From contig JADKBB010000015.1 of the NCBI GenBank assembly GCA_016715195.1, positions 50,131-114,130 of the forward strand: a stretch of DNA of 64,000 bases, in the 5' to 3' direction. Under the pieces are notes generated by a model, which ran no database searches, was not told the origin of the DNA, and saw only the letters and a list, made by a program, of their open reading frames with translations. A program made the position numbers and the translations under genes. Source of the stretch: Candidatus Villigracilis proximus (GTDB lineage: Bacteria > Chloroflexota > Anaerolineae > Anaerolineales > Villigracilaceae). Of this stretch, positions 46,350 through 55,886 are shown one piece after another. Each line of letters starts with the position of its first letter. The stretch's first letter is position 1.

Positions 46350-47051
46350 TTAAAAGAACAATCCGCCGATCAAAGCCGAAGCGAGGGTCATGGTTACGTT
46401 ATCAATATCTTTGTAATGCAATGACTCAACCAATGCGCCCACGAGCGCAATGAGTGTGATCGGAAAAAGATAATTGGTAAACGGGCCGCTAAAAATTCCC
46501 GCGATTACATAAATAAAAATAAGTGCAGCCGCAAACACCCAGCCGCCCGCAAAAACGCTGATCGTGCCCGCGATGGATTTCTCCTTGCTCCACGGAAGTT
46601 TTGCAGATTTGATCTGACGTCCGATAATATCGGCAATGCCATCGCCGCCGCACATCATCATCAACGCAATAATACCCACCGGAGAATCCTTCCAATAGAC
46701 CAAAGTCAACACCACGAACATGATGCCGTAATAAAGCGGGCCGCGTAAAATTTCTCTGGGATCGCCCGTGCGCGACATGGCTTTAACAGACGCTTCATCT
46801 TTTATCACGCCAAAACCGATCAATGCGAATTGCAGCGTGATCGCAAATGGCACCAGCGCCGCCAGCCAGCGCGCATCTGGCGTATCGCGGAAGAGAAACC
46901 AGCACAGCACGAACAAAGGTCCTGTGCCAATATGAATAACCTTGCGGCTGAGTTTACTGTCCATCCAACCGCGCTGGGCAATGTAATCCATCGAACGTAA
47001 AAACAACATTGAAAGAGCAAAGGTAATAACGAGGGCGATATAGTTGTTCAC
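46350..47051 (-). CDS. Phytol/dolichol kinase-like membrane protein
   Basis: This 233-residue protein has about six to seven membrane helices. The family motif is seen in SRKVIHIGTGPLF and MMCGGDGIADIIGRQIKSAKLPWSKEKSIAGTIS (the GDGxAD and KS-GT region of CTP-dependent prenol kinases and related CDP-diacylglycerol synthases). It would phosphorylate a prenyl alcohol. The substrate cannot be told from the sequence. Confidence 0.82.
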   Translation of the reverse strand: MNNYIALVITFALSMLFLRSMDYIAQRGWMDSKLSRKVIHIGTGPLFVLCWFLFRDTPDARWLAALVPFAITLQFALIGFGVIKDEASVKAMSRTGDPREILRGPLYYGIMFVVLTLVYWKDSPVGIIALMMMCGGDGIADIIGRQIKSAKLPWSKEKSIAGTISVFAGGWVFAAALIFIYVIAGIFSGPFTNYLFPITLIALVGALVESLHYKDIDNVTMTLASALIGGLFF

Positions 47052-47147
47052 GAAAGACTCCGGAATGATTTGATGATTTGATGCTTCGGTAGTAAAACAC
47101 GCATGTCTGAAAAAAGATATTCCCTATTAATATGCTAAAATCCATTT

Positions 47148-47960
47148 ATGCAATTTGAGGTTTTCACTCTCCTGCCCGAAGTATTCCCTTCTTATATTGA
47201 TACCAGTATTATCAAACGCGCCCGTGAACGGGGATTGATCACAGTGCGTGTCCACAACATCCGCGATTATACCCACGACAAACATCACATGACCGATGAC
47301 ACCCCGTACGGCGGCGGCGGTGGAATGGTGATGAAGCCCGAGCCGATCTTCGAAGCCATTGAATCCGTTTTGGGAGTCGATGCCTCCTTCGACGACAGCC
47401 TCGAAGAACGCGAGGCTTCCGCTCAGGATGTAAAAATTCCAATCATTTTGCTCACCCCGCAGGGACGTGTCTTTAACCAAAGCATCGCCCAGGAACTTTC
47501 ACAACACGATCGCATTGTTTTAATCTGCGGCCGCTATGAAGGCTTCGATGAGCGCATCCGCGAACACCTCGTGACCGATGAAATTTCCATCGGTGATTAT
47601 GTATTGACCGGCGGAGAATTGCCCGCCCTTATCATGATCGACTCGATCTCGCGCCTGCAGCCTGATGTTCTCGGTGATCCCACCGGCGCACAGGATGACT
47701 CACACGCCATGGGACTGCTCGAATATCCGCATTACACACGTCCGCCTGAATTTCGCGGCTGGAAAATTCCCGAAGTCCTGCTTTCAGGCGCTCACGCAAA
47801 AATTGATAAATGGCGTCGTGAACAGGCTTTATTACGCACCTATAAAAAAAGACCCGACATGCTCGAAAAAGCAGACCTGAGCAAAGAAGATAAGAAGTTT
47901 CTTGAAAAACTAAAGAATGAAGAAGAACGTGAAGTGCGAGAAACAAGTGATGAAGAATGA
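47148..47960 (+). CDS. trmD: tRNA (guanine37-N1)-methyltransferase TrmD
   Basis: This 270-residue SPOUT methyltransferase carries all TrmD signatures: FTLLPEVFPSYIDTSI, DTPYGGGGGMVMKPEPI, ILLTPQGRVFNQ, CGRYEGFDERI, and the trefoil-knot SAM site SIGDYVLTGGELPALIMID. It modifies G37 of tRNAs to prevent frameshifting. It lies alone, without rpsP, rimM or rplS nearby. Confidence 0.96.
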   Translation: MQFEVFTLLPEVFPSYIDTSIIKRARERGLITVRVHNIRDYTHDKHHMTDDTPYGGGGGMVMKPEPIFEAIESVLGVDASFDDSLEEREASAQDVKIPIILLTPQGRVFNQSIAQELSQHDRIVLICGRYEGFDERIREHLVTDEISIGDYVLTGGELPALIMIDSISRLQPDVLGDPTGAQDDSHAMGLLEYPHYTRPPEFRGWKIPEVLLSGAHAKIDKWRREQALLRTYKKRPDMLEKADLSKEDKKFLEKLKNEEEREVRETSDEE

Positions 47961-48092
47961 GAAGTGAGAAGTAAAAAGCACAAATCAACAGACGTGTAAC
48001 GTTCGACGCCCGACCTTCGACCTTAGACTTTCGACCTCATAACCCTCATAAACATCACAAACCCTATATCCCTTACACCAACGGAGGAAAAC

Positions 48093-49367
48093 ATGGCAAC
48101 AAGATTGAACTACGGCAAAACCTTCCTGCTCGGCTTTGGTTTTTTTGGATTAAGTGTCGTCTGGGGCGTGTATAACGCTTTTGTCCCCATCTTTCTTTCA
48201 GAAAAATTCGGACTCTCGCCCATCGTCGTCGGCTTCTTTATGACACTGGATAACATCGCCGCGCTCTTTATTCAGCCGCCCGTTGGCGCATGGTCTGATA
48301 AATTACGCTCCCCGCTGGGACGGCGCATCCCCTTTCTGTTGATCGGTGCGCCCATCACCGCTGTTGCATTCGGGTTGATCCCATTGCCCGCTGCGCTTCC
48401 CCTGTTTGTTGCTTGCACAAGCACCTTGTTATTAAGCGCGGCATTTTGGCGCACACCAATCATCGCGCTCATGCCCGACATCACGCCTTCAGAATTCCGC
48501 TCGCAGGCAAATGGCATCATTAATTTTATGGGCGGTATTGGTACGATCATCGCCCTGCAAACAGGCGGCTTACTCTATAAGATGAGTCCCAACTTTCCCT
48601 TCTGGCTTGGATCAGGTCTTGTTTTAATTTCTGCGCTGGTTGTATATCTCTTTATTGAAGAGCCAAAAGAATATGGTCAGGCAGAAAGTCAGCCGGGCAT
48701 GTTGGAAAGCTTGCGCGAAGTATTCACCAACGAAGACAAAAGCGGATTACGCATCCTGTTCGCCATCTTCTTCTGGTTCATCGGTTTTTCAGCCGTGGAT
48801 ACATTCTTCACGCTCTATGCAAAGAATCACCTTGGCCTGTCTGTAGGTGACGGCGCAACATTACTCTCGGTACTCCCCCTGTTCTTTGTATTGTTCGCCA
48901 TCCCATCCGGGTACATCGCCGGCAAGATCGGACGGCGCAACACAATTTCGATGGGCTTGATCATTATTTCAATCATATTGGTACTGCTTTACATCACACC
49001 TGCCAGCGCCCTGCTGACCAGTATTGCACCCCTGCCGCTGGTGGGAATTCCGCTGGTGGATGGCGGCCCGCGTATGCTCACCCTCGCGGGCGTACTGCTC
49101 ATCTTCGCAGGCGCAGCCTGGGCTTTTGTCAATATCAACTCCCTGCCCATGATCGTGGATTTAACCAGCGCGGCACGCATCGGCACATTCACCGGTTTAT
49201 ATTATTTATTCTCCACCTTCTCTGCGATCATCGGTCCCAACCTTAACGGCTGGGCGATCGGGCTCACGAATAACAACTACAACATCATCATGCTGATCGC
49301 ACCCGGATTTATGCTGATCGCGTTATGGCTAATGCTCGGCGTAAAACATGGAGAAGCAGTGAAATAG
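48093..49367 (+). CDS. MFS transporter (sugar/proton symporter-like)
   Basis: This 424-residue protein has about twelve membrane helices and the SLC45/GPH-type signature at the cytosolic loop 2-3 (PPVGAWSDKLRSPLGRRIPFLLIGAP). The start is supported by GGAGG 7 nt upstream. Substrate unknown. It ends 14 bp before the BMP-like lipoprotein gene and may be co-transcribed with it. Confidence 0.88.
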   Translation: MATRLNYGKTFLLGFGFFGLSVVWGVYNAFVPIFLSEKFGLSPIVVGFFMTLDNIAALFIQPPVGAWSDKLRSPLGRRIPFLLIGAPITAVAFGLIPLPAALPLFVACTSTLLLSAAFWRTPIIALMPDITPSEFRSQANGIINFMGGIGTIIALQTGGLLYKMSPNFPFWLGSGLVLISALVVYLFIEEPKEYGQAESQPGMLESLREVFTNEDKSGLRILFAIFFWFIGFSAVDTFFTLYAKNHLGLSVGDGATLLSVLPLFFVLFAIPSGYIAGKIGRRNTISMGLIIISIILVLLYITPASALLTSIAPLPLVGIPLVDGGPRMLTLAGVLLIFAGAAWAFVNINSLPMIVDLTSAARIGTFTGLYYLFSTFSAIIGPNLNGWAIGLTNNNYNIIMLIAPGFMLIALWLMLGVKHGEAVK

Positions 49368-49381
49368 TGCAAGGATAAATA

Positions 49382-50413
49382 ATGAAGGATCAATTACGAA
49401 TTGGGGTACATTGGTTTATTCTGACGATTGCAGTGCTAGGCCTCCCCGCCTGCGCGCAATCGTCAGATTGTTTTCGCAAAGATGTCTTTTGTGCGGGGCT
49501 GGTAACAGACACACTGGGCATTGACGATCACGGCATTAATCAAAATACCTGGGCCGGGCTGGAAGATGCCAAATTAAATGGCGATGTTGACCGTGTTGAT
49601 TATATTGATTCGATAGACACGCGCGATTACGAAAAGAATATCGCCTACTTCGCCGAAAAAGGCTATGACGTAATTCTCACCACCGGCATTGGCTTGAACG
49701 AAGAAACGCTGCGCAGTGCTGACCTGTATCCTGATACTGTTTTCGTCGGCATGAATCAACCGCATGAAGAAGTGCGCCCGAATATTATTGCCGTCACATT
49801 TGCGGAAGATCAAATGGGATTCGCCGCCGGAGCATTGGCAGCGCGAATTTCAGAGACGCAGGTCATCGGTGCGGTATGTGAGACATCAGGCATTGATTCA
49901 GTCTGGAGATACTGCGAGGGATTCCGCGCAGGTGCGCTGTTCGCCAATTCGCTGACCGGCAGAAATGTAAAAGCGCTGGTGATCTATCGTGAGAATGGGG
50001 ATCGCGAAAATCTATTCATTGATGAGGCCTGGGGCTACGACACTGCGCAGGAATTAATTCAACGCGGAGCAGATGTGATCTTTGCGGCGGGCGGCGCCAC
50101 GGGTCAGGGCGCATTGCGTGCGGCGGACCAATCTGCGGTGAATGCGATTGGTACAGAACGGGATCAGGGTGCGGTTTTGGCAGAATCAGGCTCTCACGTA
50201 GTCACCTCTATTTTTGGGCGTGCCCGTTTCGAGGTCCAGAATATGATGCGTCTGTTGAAGAGTGGAGATTCCTATCAGCCAGATTTGAGTCAAATTGAGT
50301 ATGTGCCGTTTCAGGGGATTTTCCCAGAAAGCCTGACTCTGGAAATGGATAATTTACTTTTTGCGCTGCAAAACGGGGAAATCAAGACGGGTGTGTCCTT
50401 TGAGAGGCCGTAA
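49382..50413 (+). CDS. BMP-family substrate-binding lipoprotein (paralogue 1)
   Basis: This 343-residue protein has lipobox LPAC and then directly the BmpA/PnrA domain with no Ala/Thr linker. Family segments: GLVTDTLGIDDHGINQNTW, FVGMNQPHEEVRPNIIAVTF, EDQMGFAAGALAARISETQ and IFAAGGATGQGALRAA. It is more diverged than the second copy downstream. It may bind a different nucleoside or purine for the same transporter. Confidence 0.87.
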   Translation: MKDQLRIGVHWFILTIAVLGLPACAQSSDCFRKDVFCAGLVTDTLGIDDHGINQNTWAGLEDAKLNGDVDRVDYIDSIDTRDYEKNIAYFAEKGYDVILTTGIGLNEETLRSADLYPDTVFVGMNQPHEEVRPNIIAVTFAEDQMGFAAGALAARISETQVIGAVCETSGIDSVWRYCEGFRAGALFANSLTGRNVKALVIYRENGDRENLFIDEAWGYDTAQELIQRGADVIFAAGGATGQGALRAADQSAVNAIGTERDQGAVLAESGSHVVTSIFGRARFEVQNMMRLLKSGDSYQPDLSQIEYVPFQGIFPESLTLEMDNLLFALQNGEIKTGVSFERP

Positions 50414-50425
50414 AGTTGTTCAGGC

Positions 50426-50454
50426 TTGCACAATAAAAAAATAAGACGTATACT
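50426..50454 (+). promoter_or_regulatory. Sigma-70 promoter for the second BMP gene
   Basis: TTGCAC and TATACT with exact 17-bp spacing, about 70 nt upstream of the ATG at 50525. The leader has a small CTCTGC/GCAGA hairpin but does not match the purine riboswitch core. Confidence 0.6.
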
Positions 50455-50524
50455 TGCCGAGTCGTAAGGCTCTGCTTTTCAGGCAGAATGCCGTAAAACC
50501 CTTACTCTTCTAGGAGAAGAAAAA

Positions 50525-51664
50525 ATGAAAAAGCTATACTTTGTTATGGCCCTGTTGATCGTCGCTTCGATGATCCTCGCGGCCTGTGGCGCCCCTGCCA
50601 CTGAAGCCCCAGCTGCTGGCGCTACTGAAGCCCCTGTCGCTGCTGCTACCGAAGCGCCTGTCGCCGAAGTAACTCTTGACGATTGTGTTAAGGAAGAAGT
50701 CTTCTGCGTGGGTCTCGTGACCGATGTGGGTAAAGTCAATGATAAGTCCTTCAACCAGTCTGCCTGGGAAGGCGTTCAACAGTCTCAGGTTGATGGCGCG
50801 GCTGATTTGGTTCAATTCATTGAAACCGCTGATGCCAAAGACTACGCCAAGAATATCGCCACCTTTGGTGATGCCGGCTTTGATGTGGTCGTAACCGTTG
50901 GTTTCGGTCTCGGTGAAGCTACTCTTGCCGCTGGCGTGACCTACCCTGATGTTAAATTCATCGGTGTCGATCAGTTCCAGGCCTGGCAGTTCACAGAAGA
51001 TACCGCTGACGATTCAGCCAATGTGACCGGTTTGAACTTCCCTGAAGATCAGGCTGGCTTCCTCGTTGGCGCTCTCGCCGCGATGATGTCTGAGAGCCAT
51101 GTCATTGGCGCCGTTTGCGGTACCGATGTGGTTCCTCCCGTTTGGCGCTATGGTGAAGGCTACAAAGCCGGCGCCCTTTATGCCGATGGCATGAACAGCA
51201 CCACCACCGAAGTTCAAGTTGTGTACCACAGCGATGTGGGTTTCGATAAGACTTTCACCGATCCTGAATGGGGCGCTCAGACCGCCAAAGCCATGATGGA
51301 CAACGGCGCAGATGCAGTCTTTGGTTGCGGTGGTTTGACCGGTAACGGCGCCATCACCGCCGCCGCTCAGGCTGGCAAGTACGCCATTGGCGTGGATGCC
51401 GATCAATACCTGACCCTGCCCGAAGCTGCTCCTCAGATGCTCTCCAGCGCGATGAAACTCATCGTTCCTGGTGTTGCTGAATTGGTTGCTCAGGCGAAAG
51501 ATGGTTCAATTGCTGCCGGTAACTACACCGGTTCCGCTGGTTATGCTCCTTACCACGATCTTGAGGGTGCAGTTTCTGACGAAGTCAAGGCCGCCATGGA
51601 AGAGATCAACGCTGGTTTGCTTGATGCTTCCATCACACCTGGTGTTGCTCCTGCCAAACCCTAA
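50525..51664 (+). CDS. bmpA: BMP-family substrate-binding lipoprotein (paralogue 2)
   Basis: This 379-residue protein has lipobox LAAC, an Ala/Thr/Pro linker and a BmpA/PnrA-type binding domain (GLVTDVGKVNDKSFNQSAWEG, KFIGVDQFQ, NFPEDQAGFLVGALAAMMSE, VFGCGGLTGNGAITAA). Relatives such as PnrA and BmpA bind purine nucleosides. It has its own promoter and terminator, which suits the high dose needed for a binding protein, and is followed by its two permeases and ATPase. AGGAG precedes the start. Confidence 0.92.
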   Translation: MKKLYFVMALLIVASMILAACGAPATEAPAAGATEAPVAAATEAPVAEVTLDDCVKEEVFCVGLVTDVGKVNDKSFNQSAWEGVQQSQVDGAADLVQFIETADAKDYAKNIATFGDAGFDVVVTVGFGLGEATLAAGVTYPDVKFIGVDQFQAWQFTEDTADDSANVTGLNFPEDQAGFLVGALAAMMSESHVIGAVCGTDVVPPVWRYGEGYKAGALYADGMNSTTTEVQVVYHSDVGFDKTFTDPEWGAQTAKAMMDNGADAVFGCGGLTGNGAITAAAQAGKYAIGVDADQYLTLPEAAPQMLSSAMKLIVPGVAELVAQAKDGSIAAGNYTGSAGYAPYHDLEGAVSDEVKAAMEEINAGLLDASITPGVAPAKP

Positions 51665-51686
51665 GTTTTAGTTTTACCTGTAATAA

Positions 51687-51720
51687 AAAAGGGAAAGAGG
51701 TTTAGGCCTCTTTCCCTTTT
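51687..51720 (+). terminator. Rho-independent terminator after the BMP gene
   Basis: AAAAGGGAAAGAGG and CCTCTTTCCCTTTT perfect arms with a 6-nt loop, followed by CGTTTT. Partial read-through would allow lower expression of the permeases. Confidence 0.85.
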
Positions 51721-51889
51721 CGTTTTAAGGGGTCTTCCGTCTCTGGCAGGAAAACCCTTACTATGAAGAACTGCACAGGTTGTATAAGAGGTGTTTTTGT
51801 TTTTTCCTTTGTTGTTTAGAAAGAATATCCATAAAAAACGGTGAAACCGTTTTAAGCGAGCTTGATTTTCAAGAAAGAAAAGACTTGTT

Positions 51890-51898
51890 TGATATAAT
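51890..51898 (+). promoter_or_regulatory. Extended -10 promoter upstream of the permease operon
   Basis: TGATATAAT (TG-n-TATAAT) lies 35 nt upstream of the ATG at 51934. The -35 is poor, which extended -10 promoters tolerate. Confidence 0.5.
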
Positions 51899-51933
51899 CT
51901 TTCCATAATTCACAAGTTCCACTGGAGCGAAGG

Positions 51934-53061
51934 ATGCAATCAGAAAAGCAGTCAATTTCGCGAGGCAAAAAAATACTACAATCGATCCTGGATGCAACAC
52001 TGGTCCCATTTTTAGCCATTTTCACCGCAGTTGTGATCGGCGGCGTGATCATTAAAATGGTGGGTGGGAATCCATTTGAAGCGTATATGGGATTGATCGA
52101 GGGGTCACTTGGCTCAAAAAAGGCTTTAAGTGAAACGGCAATCTGGGCCACGCCGTATATTTTCGCCGGTCTGGCAGTTGCGTTGGGATTTAAAGGCGGT
52201 CTGTTCAACATCGGCGCGGAAGGTCAATTGGCCGTCGGCGCTGTTTTTTCAGCCTTGATCGGCTATGCTCTGCCCCAATGGCTTGGCTACGACCTGCCTG
52301 CCATCGTCCACATCCCTTTGGCTGTCCTCTTTGGCATGTTAATGGGCGGTCTTTGGGCGGGTATCGTGGGTGCGCTTAAGGCATACACCGGCGGACATGA
52401 AGTGATCAACACGATCATGATGAACTATATCGCGTTGAATACAACCTCCTTTCTGCTTAATGGCATTATGAAAGACCCAAGCCCGACGAATGTCATTGCC
52501 CGTACGCCGTTGATCGCAGAAAGCGCGCGCATCCCTCCGATCTTTGACGGGTTGCGGGTTCACTGGGGATTTGTACTGGCTCTGCTGATCGCTTTCCTGG
52601 TCTGGTGGGTGTTAAATAAAACCACACTCGGCTTTGAAATTCGCACTGTGGGTTTAAACCCGGATGCGGCCAAATATGCGGGGATCAATGTTAAGCGCAC
52701 GATCATTCTCACCATGGCGCTTTCAGGTATGCTGGCAGGGCTGGCAGGCTCGATCGAAGTCACTGGATTAAACTATCGGCATGAACTCGGGTTCTCAATC
52801 GGCTACGGGTATGATGCCATTGCAATTGCCCTGCTTGGGAAATCCCATCCGCTGGGAGTTGTGTTGGCGGCCTTTCTCTTTGCAGCCATGCGCAATGGAG
52901 CCACCCGTATGCAATTCCTGACTCAACTACCCGTGGATTTAATATCCATGCTGCAAGCATTGATCCTGCTCTTTGTGGCTGCAGATGCCATTGTGCGCTA
53001 TATCTATCGCATAAAATCCAGAGGCGAGCGCGTTGTCCTCACCCGTGGTTGGGGAGGCTAG
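51934..53061 (+). CDS. Nucleoside ABC transporter permease 1
   Basis: This 375-residue protein of the BPD_transp_2 family has about nine membrane helices. Family sequence GGLFNIGAEGQLAVGAVFSAL and the ATPase-contact region GLNPDAAKYAGINVKRTIILTMALSGMLAG are present. It resembles NupP/YufP-type purine-nucleoside permeases and stands directly upstream of its partner at 53071 with a 9-bp gap. Confidence 0.92.
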   Translation: MQSEKQSISRGKKILQSILDATLVPFLAIFTAVVIGGVIIKMVGGNPFEAYMGLIEGSLGSKKALSETAIWATPYIFAGLAVALGFKGGLFNIGAEGQLAVGAVFSALIGYALPQWLGYDLPAIVHIPLAVLFGMLMGGLWAGIVGALKAYTGGHEVINTIMMNYIALNTTSFLLNGIMKDPSPTNVIARTPLIAESARIPPIFDGLRVHWGFVLALLIAFLVWWVLNKTTLGFEIRTVGLNPDAAKYAGINVKRTIILTMALSGMLAGLAGSIEVTGLNYRHELGFSIGYGYDAIAIALLGKSHPLGVVLAAFLFAAMRNGATRMQFLTQLPVDLISMLQALILLFVAADAIVRYIYRIKSRGERVVLTRGWGG

Positions 53062-53070
53062 GAGACGAAC

Positions 53071-54183
53071 ATGGACTGGAAACGTTTTGGCTTCATCGCT
53101 CTAATTATTACCATTCTCATTGGCACGGTGGTCTATGTCGGACAGACAAGACAAACCCCGCTGCTGATCATCACCAGTATGCTGGCGACCACCATCGCCG
53201 TTGCCACCCCTTTAACACTAGGCGCGCTTTCCGGGGTCTATTGCGAACGCGCAGGCGTGGTTAATATCGGCATCGAAGGCATGATGCTTACTGCCGCTTT
53301 CTTTGGCTGGCTGGGCGGCATTTACATGTTTCAAATCTATGGCTTGTCTGCCGGGATCAGCATTACGCTCGGTGTTTTCTTTGCCATTATCACCGGCGGA
53401 TTAATGGCACTGCTCCACGCGGCGCTCTCGATCACATTTAAAGTAGACCAGATCATCGGCGGAACCGTCATTAACATTTTGGCAGTGGGGCTGACTGGCT
53501 TTTTGAATCGCCAGTTATTCTTTGGAAAAGGCAGCGTGTTCGGAGGCACTGTCCCCAGTTCTCCCGGTGTATTGCCCACCATCCACGTTCCGATTACTGA
53601 ATTATTCGCCCCGCTCTGCGGCACATCTGCAGTGTGTTTGGAAAATGTACAAGCCATCAACCGCGTATTCGATCAAAAACCAATTGCAATTGCGGCCATT
53701 CTGCTTGTCTTTATTTCCCACTACATTCTGTTTAACACACGCTGGGGATTACGCACGCGCGCCGTGGGTGAACATCCAAGAGCGGCAGACACCGTCGGCA
53801 TTAATGTTATAAAAATGCGATATGCCAATGTAGTGATTGGCGGCATGTTCGCTGGTCTGGCAGGCGCATATTTCACCATCGAATCAGTTCCATCCTTTGA
53901 ACCTTTGCTGACCAATGGACGCGGTTTCATTTCACTCGCCGCCATGATCTTCGGCAACTGGACACCCATCGGAGCCTGGGCTGCCGCGCTCGTTTTTGGC
54001 GCATCACAGGCCTTGCTGATCAACATGCAAATCTTCCGCGATGTCATTCCTCCGCAGTTATCCTTCCTTCAAGAATCCTACATTGTAGGTCTCACACCCT
54101 ATATTCTTACAATGATCATCCTCACGGGCATCATCGGCAGAACCACTCCGCCCGCAGCTGATGGTGTTGCATACGAGAAATAA
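53071..54183 (+). CDS. Nucleoside ABC transporter permease 2
   Basis: This 370-residue partner permease (NupQ/YufQ-like) has about nine to ten membrane helices. It carries the BPD_transp_2 hallmark CERAGVVNIGIEGMMLTAAFFGW and the second EAA-like loop AVGEHPRAADTVGINVIKMRYANVV. An insert of about 40 residues with two Cys (FAPLCGTSAVCLENVQAINR) lies in the middle loop. It is 10 bp upstream of the ATPase gene. Confidence 0.92.
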   Translation: MDWKRFGFIALIITILIGTVVYVGQTRQTPLLIITSMLATTIAVATPLTLGALSGVYCERAGVVNIGIEGMMLTAAFFGWLGGIYMFQIYGLSAGISITLGVFFAIITGGLMALLHAALSITFKVDQIIGGTVINILAVGLTGFLNRQLFFGKGSVFGGTVPSSPGVLPTIHVPITELFAPLCGTSAVCLENVQAINRVFDQKPIAIAAILLVFISHYILFNTRWGLRTRAVGEHPRAADTVGINVIKMRYANVVIGGMFAGLAGAYFTIESVPSFEPLLTNGRGFISLAAMIFGNWTPIGAWAAALVFGASQALLINMQIFRDVIPPQLSFLQESYIVGLTPYILTMIILTGIIGRTTPPAADGVAYEK

Positions 54184-54193
54184 GAGGCGCATC

Positions 54194-55738
54194 ATGACTG
54201 AAACCCCACACACCCTTTCGGATGAGATCGTTCTTGAAGCCAGAGGAATCACAAAACAATTCCCCGGCGTACTCGCCAACGACAATATTAATTTTGATTT
54301 GCGCAAAGGCGAGATCCATGCCCTGCTCGGAGAGAACGGCGCAGGCAAAAGTACTTTAATGAACCTGATCTACGGCCTGCATAATCCCGATAAAGGCGAG
54401 ATATTCGTCAACGGGAAACCGGCCGTCATCAACTCCCCCAACGACTCGATCAAGCTCGGCATTGGCATGGTACATCAACACTTCATGCTCATCCCGGTCT
54501 TCACCGTGGCAGAAAATATCATGCTCGGCGATGAAACCGTCAAAAACGGAATGCTTGACCAGAAAACTGTTGCGGCAAAAATTACCGACCTTTCCTCACA
54601 ATACGGATTGGAAGTTGACCCAACTTCGCTCGTTGGTCAACTTCCGGTTGGAACCCAACAACGGGTTGAGATCGTAAAGACGCTCTATCGCGATGCAAAA
54701 ATTGTGATCCTGGATGAACCCACTGCCGTGCTGACTCCGCAGGAAGCCGACGACCTCTTCCGCATCATGCGTGACCTGACAGCACGCGGAGTCTCGATCA
54801 TTTTCATCACCCACAAACTAAAAGAAGTTCTCGCCATCGCAGACCGCATCACGGTCATGCGCGCCGGCAAAACCGTTGGAACTGTATTGCCAAAAAACAC
54901 AACCTCCGAAAAACTTGCGACCATGATGGTCGGGCGCGAAGTTAATCTGGTCATTATCAAAAAACAGGCTGTTCCCAAGGAAGCCATGTTGACCGTAAAA
55001 GACCTGCATGTTGACGATGTTCGTGATTACCCGGCAGTGCGCGGTGTTTCCTTTGAAGTAAGAGCCGGTGAAGTATTGGGAATCGCCGGTGTGCAGGGAA
55101 ATGGACAAACAGAACTCGCCGAAGCCCTAAGCGGATTACGCGCAACCAAAAAAGGTCATGTCACACTTGCTGATAAAGACATCACCGGTAAAACTCCCCG
55201 GGTGATCACTGAAGCCGGCCTTGCAAATATTCCTGAAGACCGCCAACGACACGGTCTGGTACTTTCCTATTCCATCTCCGACAACATGGCGCTCTGCGAT
55301 TATTACCATGAGCCATTCAGTAAACACGGAGTCTTGCAGCCCAAAGCACTCGATGAAAACGCGCGCAAACTCATCAGCGCCTTCGACGTCCGCACGCCAT
55401 CCTCCTTTGTCAGTGCGGGAAAACTGTCGGGCGGCAACCAGCAAAAAGTGATTGTGGCGCGTGAACTGAGTCGCTCGGTCAAACTTGTGATCGCCAGTCA
55501 ACCCACCCGCGGACTGGATGTCGGCTCCATCGAATACATCCACGGCGAGATCATAAAAATGCGCGACCGTGATGTGGCCGTCTTGTTGATCTCAGCCGAG
55601 TTGGATGAAATTCTCGCGCTCTCAGACCGCATCGCCGTGATGTACCGCGGACAGATCGTCACCATTGTGGATGCCAAAAAAGCGACGCGCGAACAACTTG
55701 GATTATGGATGGCCGGCGCGCACGTGCAAGCCGCGTGA
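54194..55738 (+). CDS. Nucleoside ABC transporter ATPase (double NBD)
   Basis: The start at 54194 (MTETPHTLSDEIVLEARGIT) avoids the overlap with the upstream permease that the longer frame would make. The 514-residue protein has two ABC ATPase domains: the first with Walker A LLGENGAGKSTLMNLIYGL and Walker B IVILDEPTAVLTP; the second with LSGGNQQKVIVARELSR and VIASQPTRGLDVGS (a degenerate Walker B, as is usual for the second domain in RbsA/YufO types). It powers the BMP transporter. Confidence 0.94.
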   Translation: MTETPHTLSDEIVLEARGITKQFPGVLANDNINFDLRKGEIHALLGENGAGKSTLMNLIYGLHNPDKGEIFVNGKPAVINSPNDSIKLGIGMVHQHFMLIPVFTVAENIMLGDETVKNGMLDQKTVAAKITDLSSQYGLEVDPTSLVGQLPVGTQQRVEIVKTLYRDAKIVILDEPTAVLTPQEADDLFRIMRDLTARGVSIIFITHKLKEVLAIADRITVMRAGKTVGTVLPKNTTSEKLATMMVGREVNLVIIKKQAVPKEAMLTVKDLHVDDVRDYPAVRGVSFEVRAGEVLGIAGVQGNGQTELAEALSGLRATKKGHVTLADKDITGKTPRVITEAGLANIPEDRQRHGLVLSYSISDNMALCDYYHEPFSKHGVLQPKALDENARKLISAFDVRTPSSFVSAGKLSGGNQQKVIVARELSRSVKLVIASQPTRGLDVGSIEYIHGEIIKMRDRDVAVLLISAELDEILALSDRIAVMYRGQIVTIVDAKKATREQLGLWMAGAHVQAA

Positions 55739-55780
55739 TCCACCACAACGCATCTTTCTTAACGCAAACCTGATTCACCC

Positions 55781-55807
55781 AAACAGGAGTTCTCGCAACT
55801 CCTGTTT
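55781..55807 (+). terminator. Rho-independent terminator after the nucleoside transporter
   Basis: AAACAGGAGTT and AACTCCTGTTT arms with a 5-nt loop CTCGC, followed by TGATT. Confidence 0.75.
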
Positions 55808-55886
55808 TGATTCAAGCAGGAAATGCGGGGGATAAGGCAAAACATATCTTGCGGTAAAATAATTCTCAAACAAAGGAGAAAAAAAT

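Noticed and set aside
50455..50524. Purine riboswitch upstream of the BMP nucleoside-binding gene
   Set aside because: The three-way junction core and the conserved loop residues are absent.
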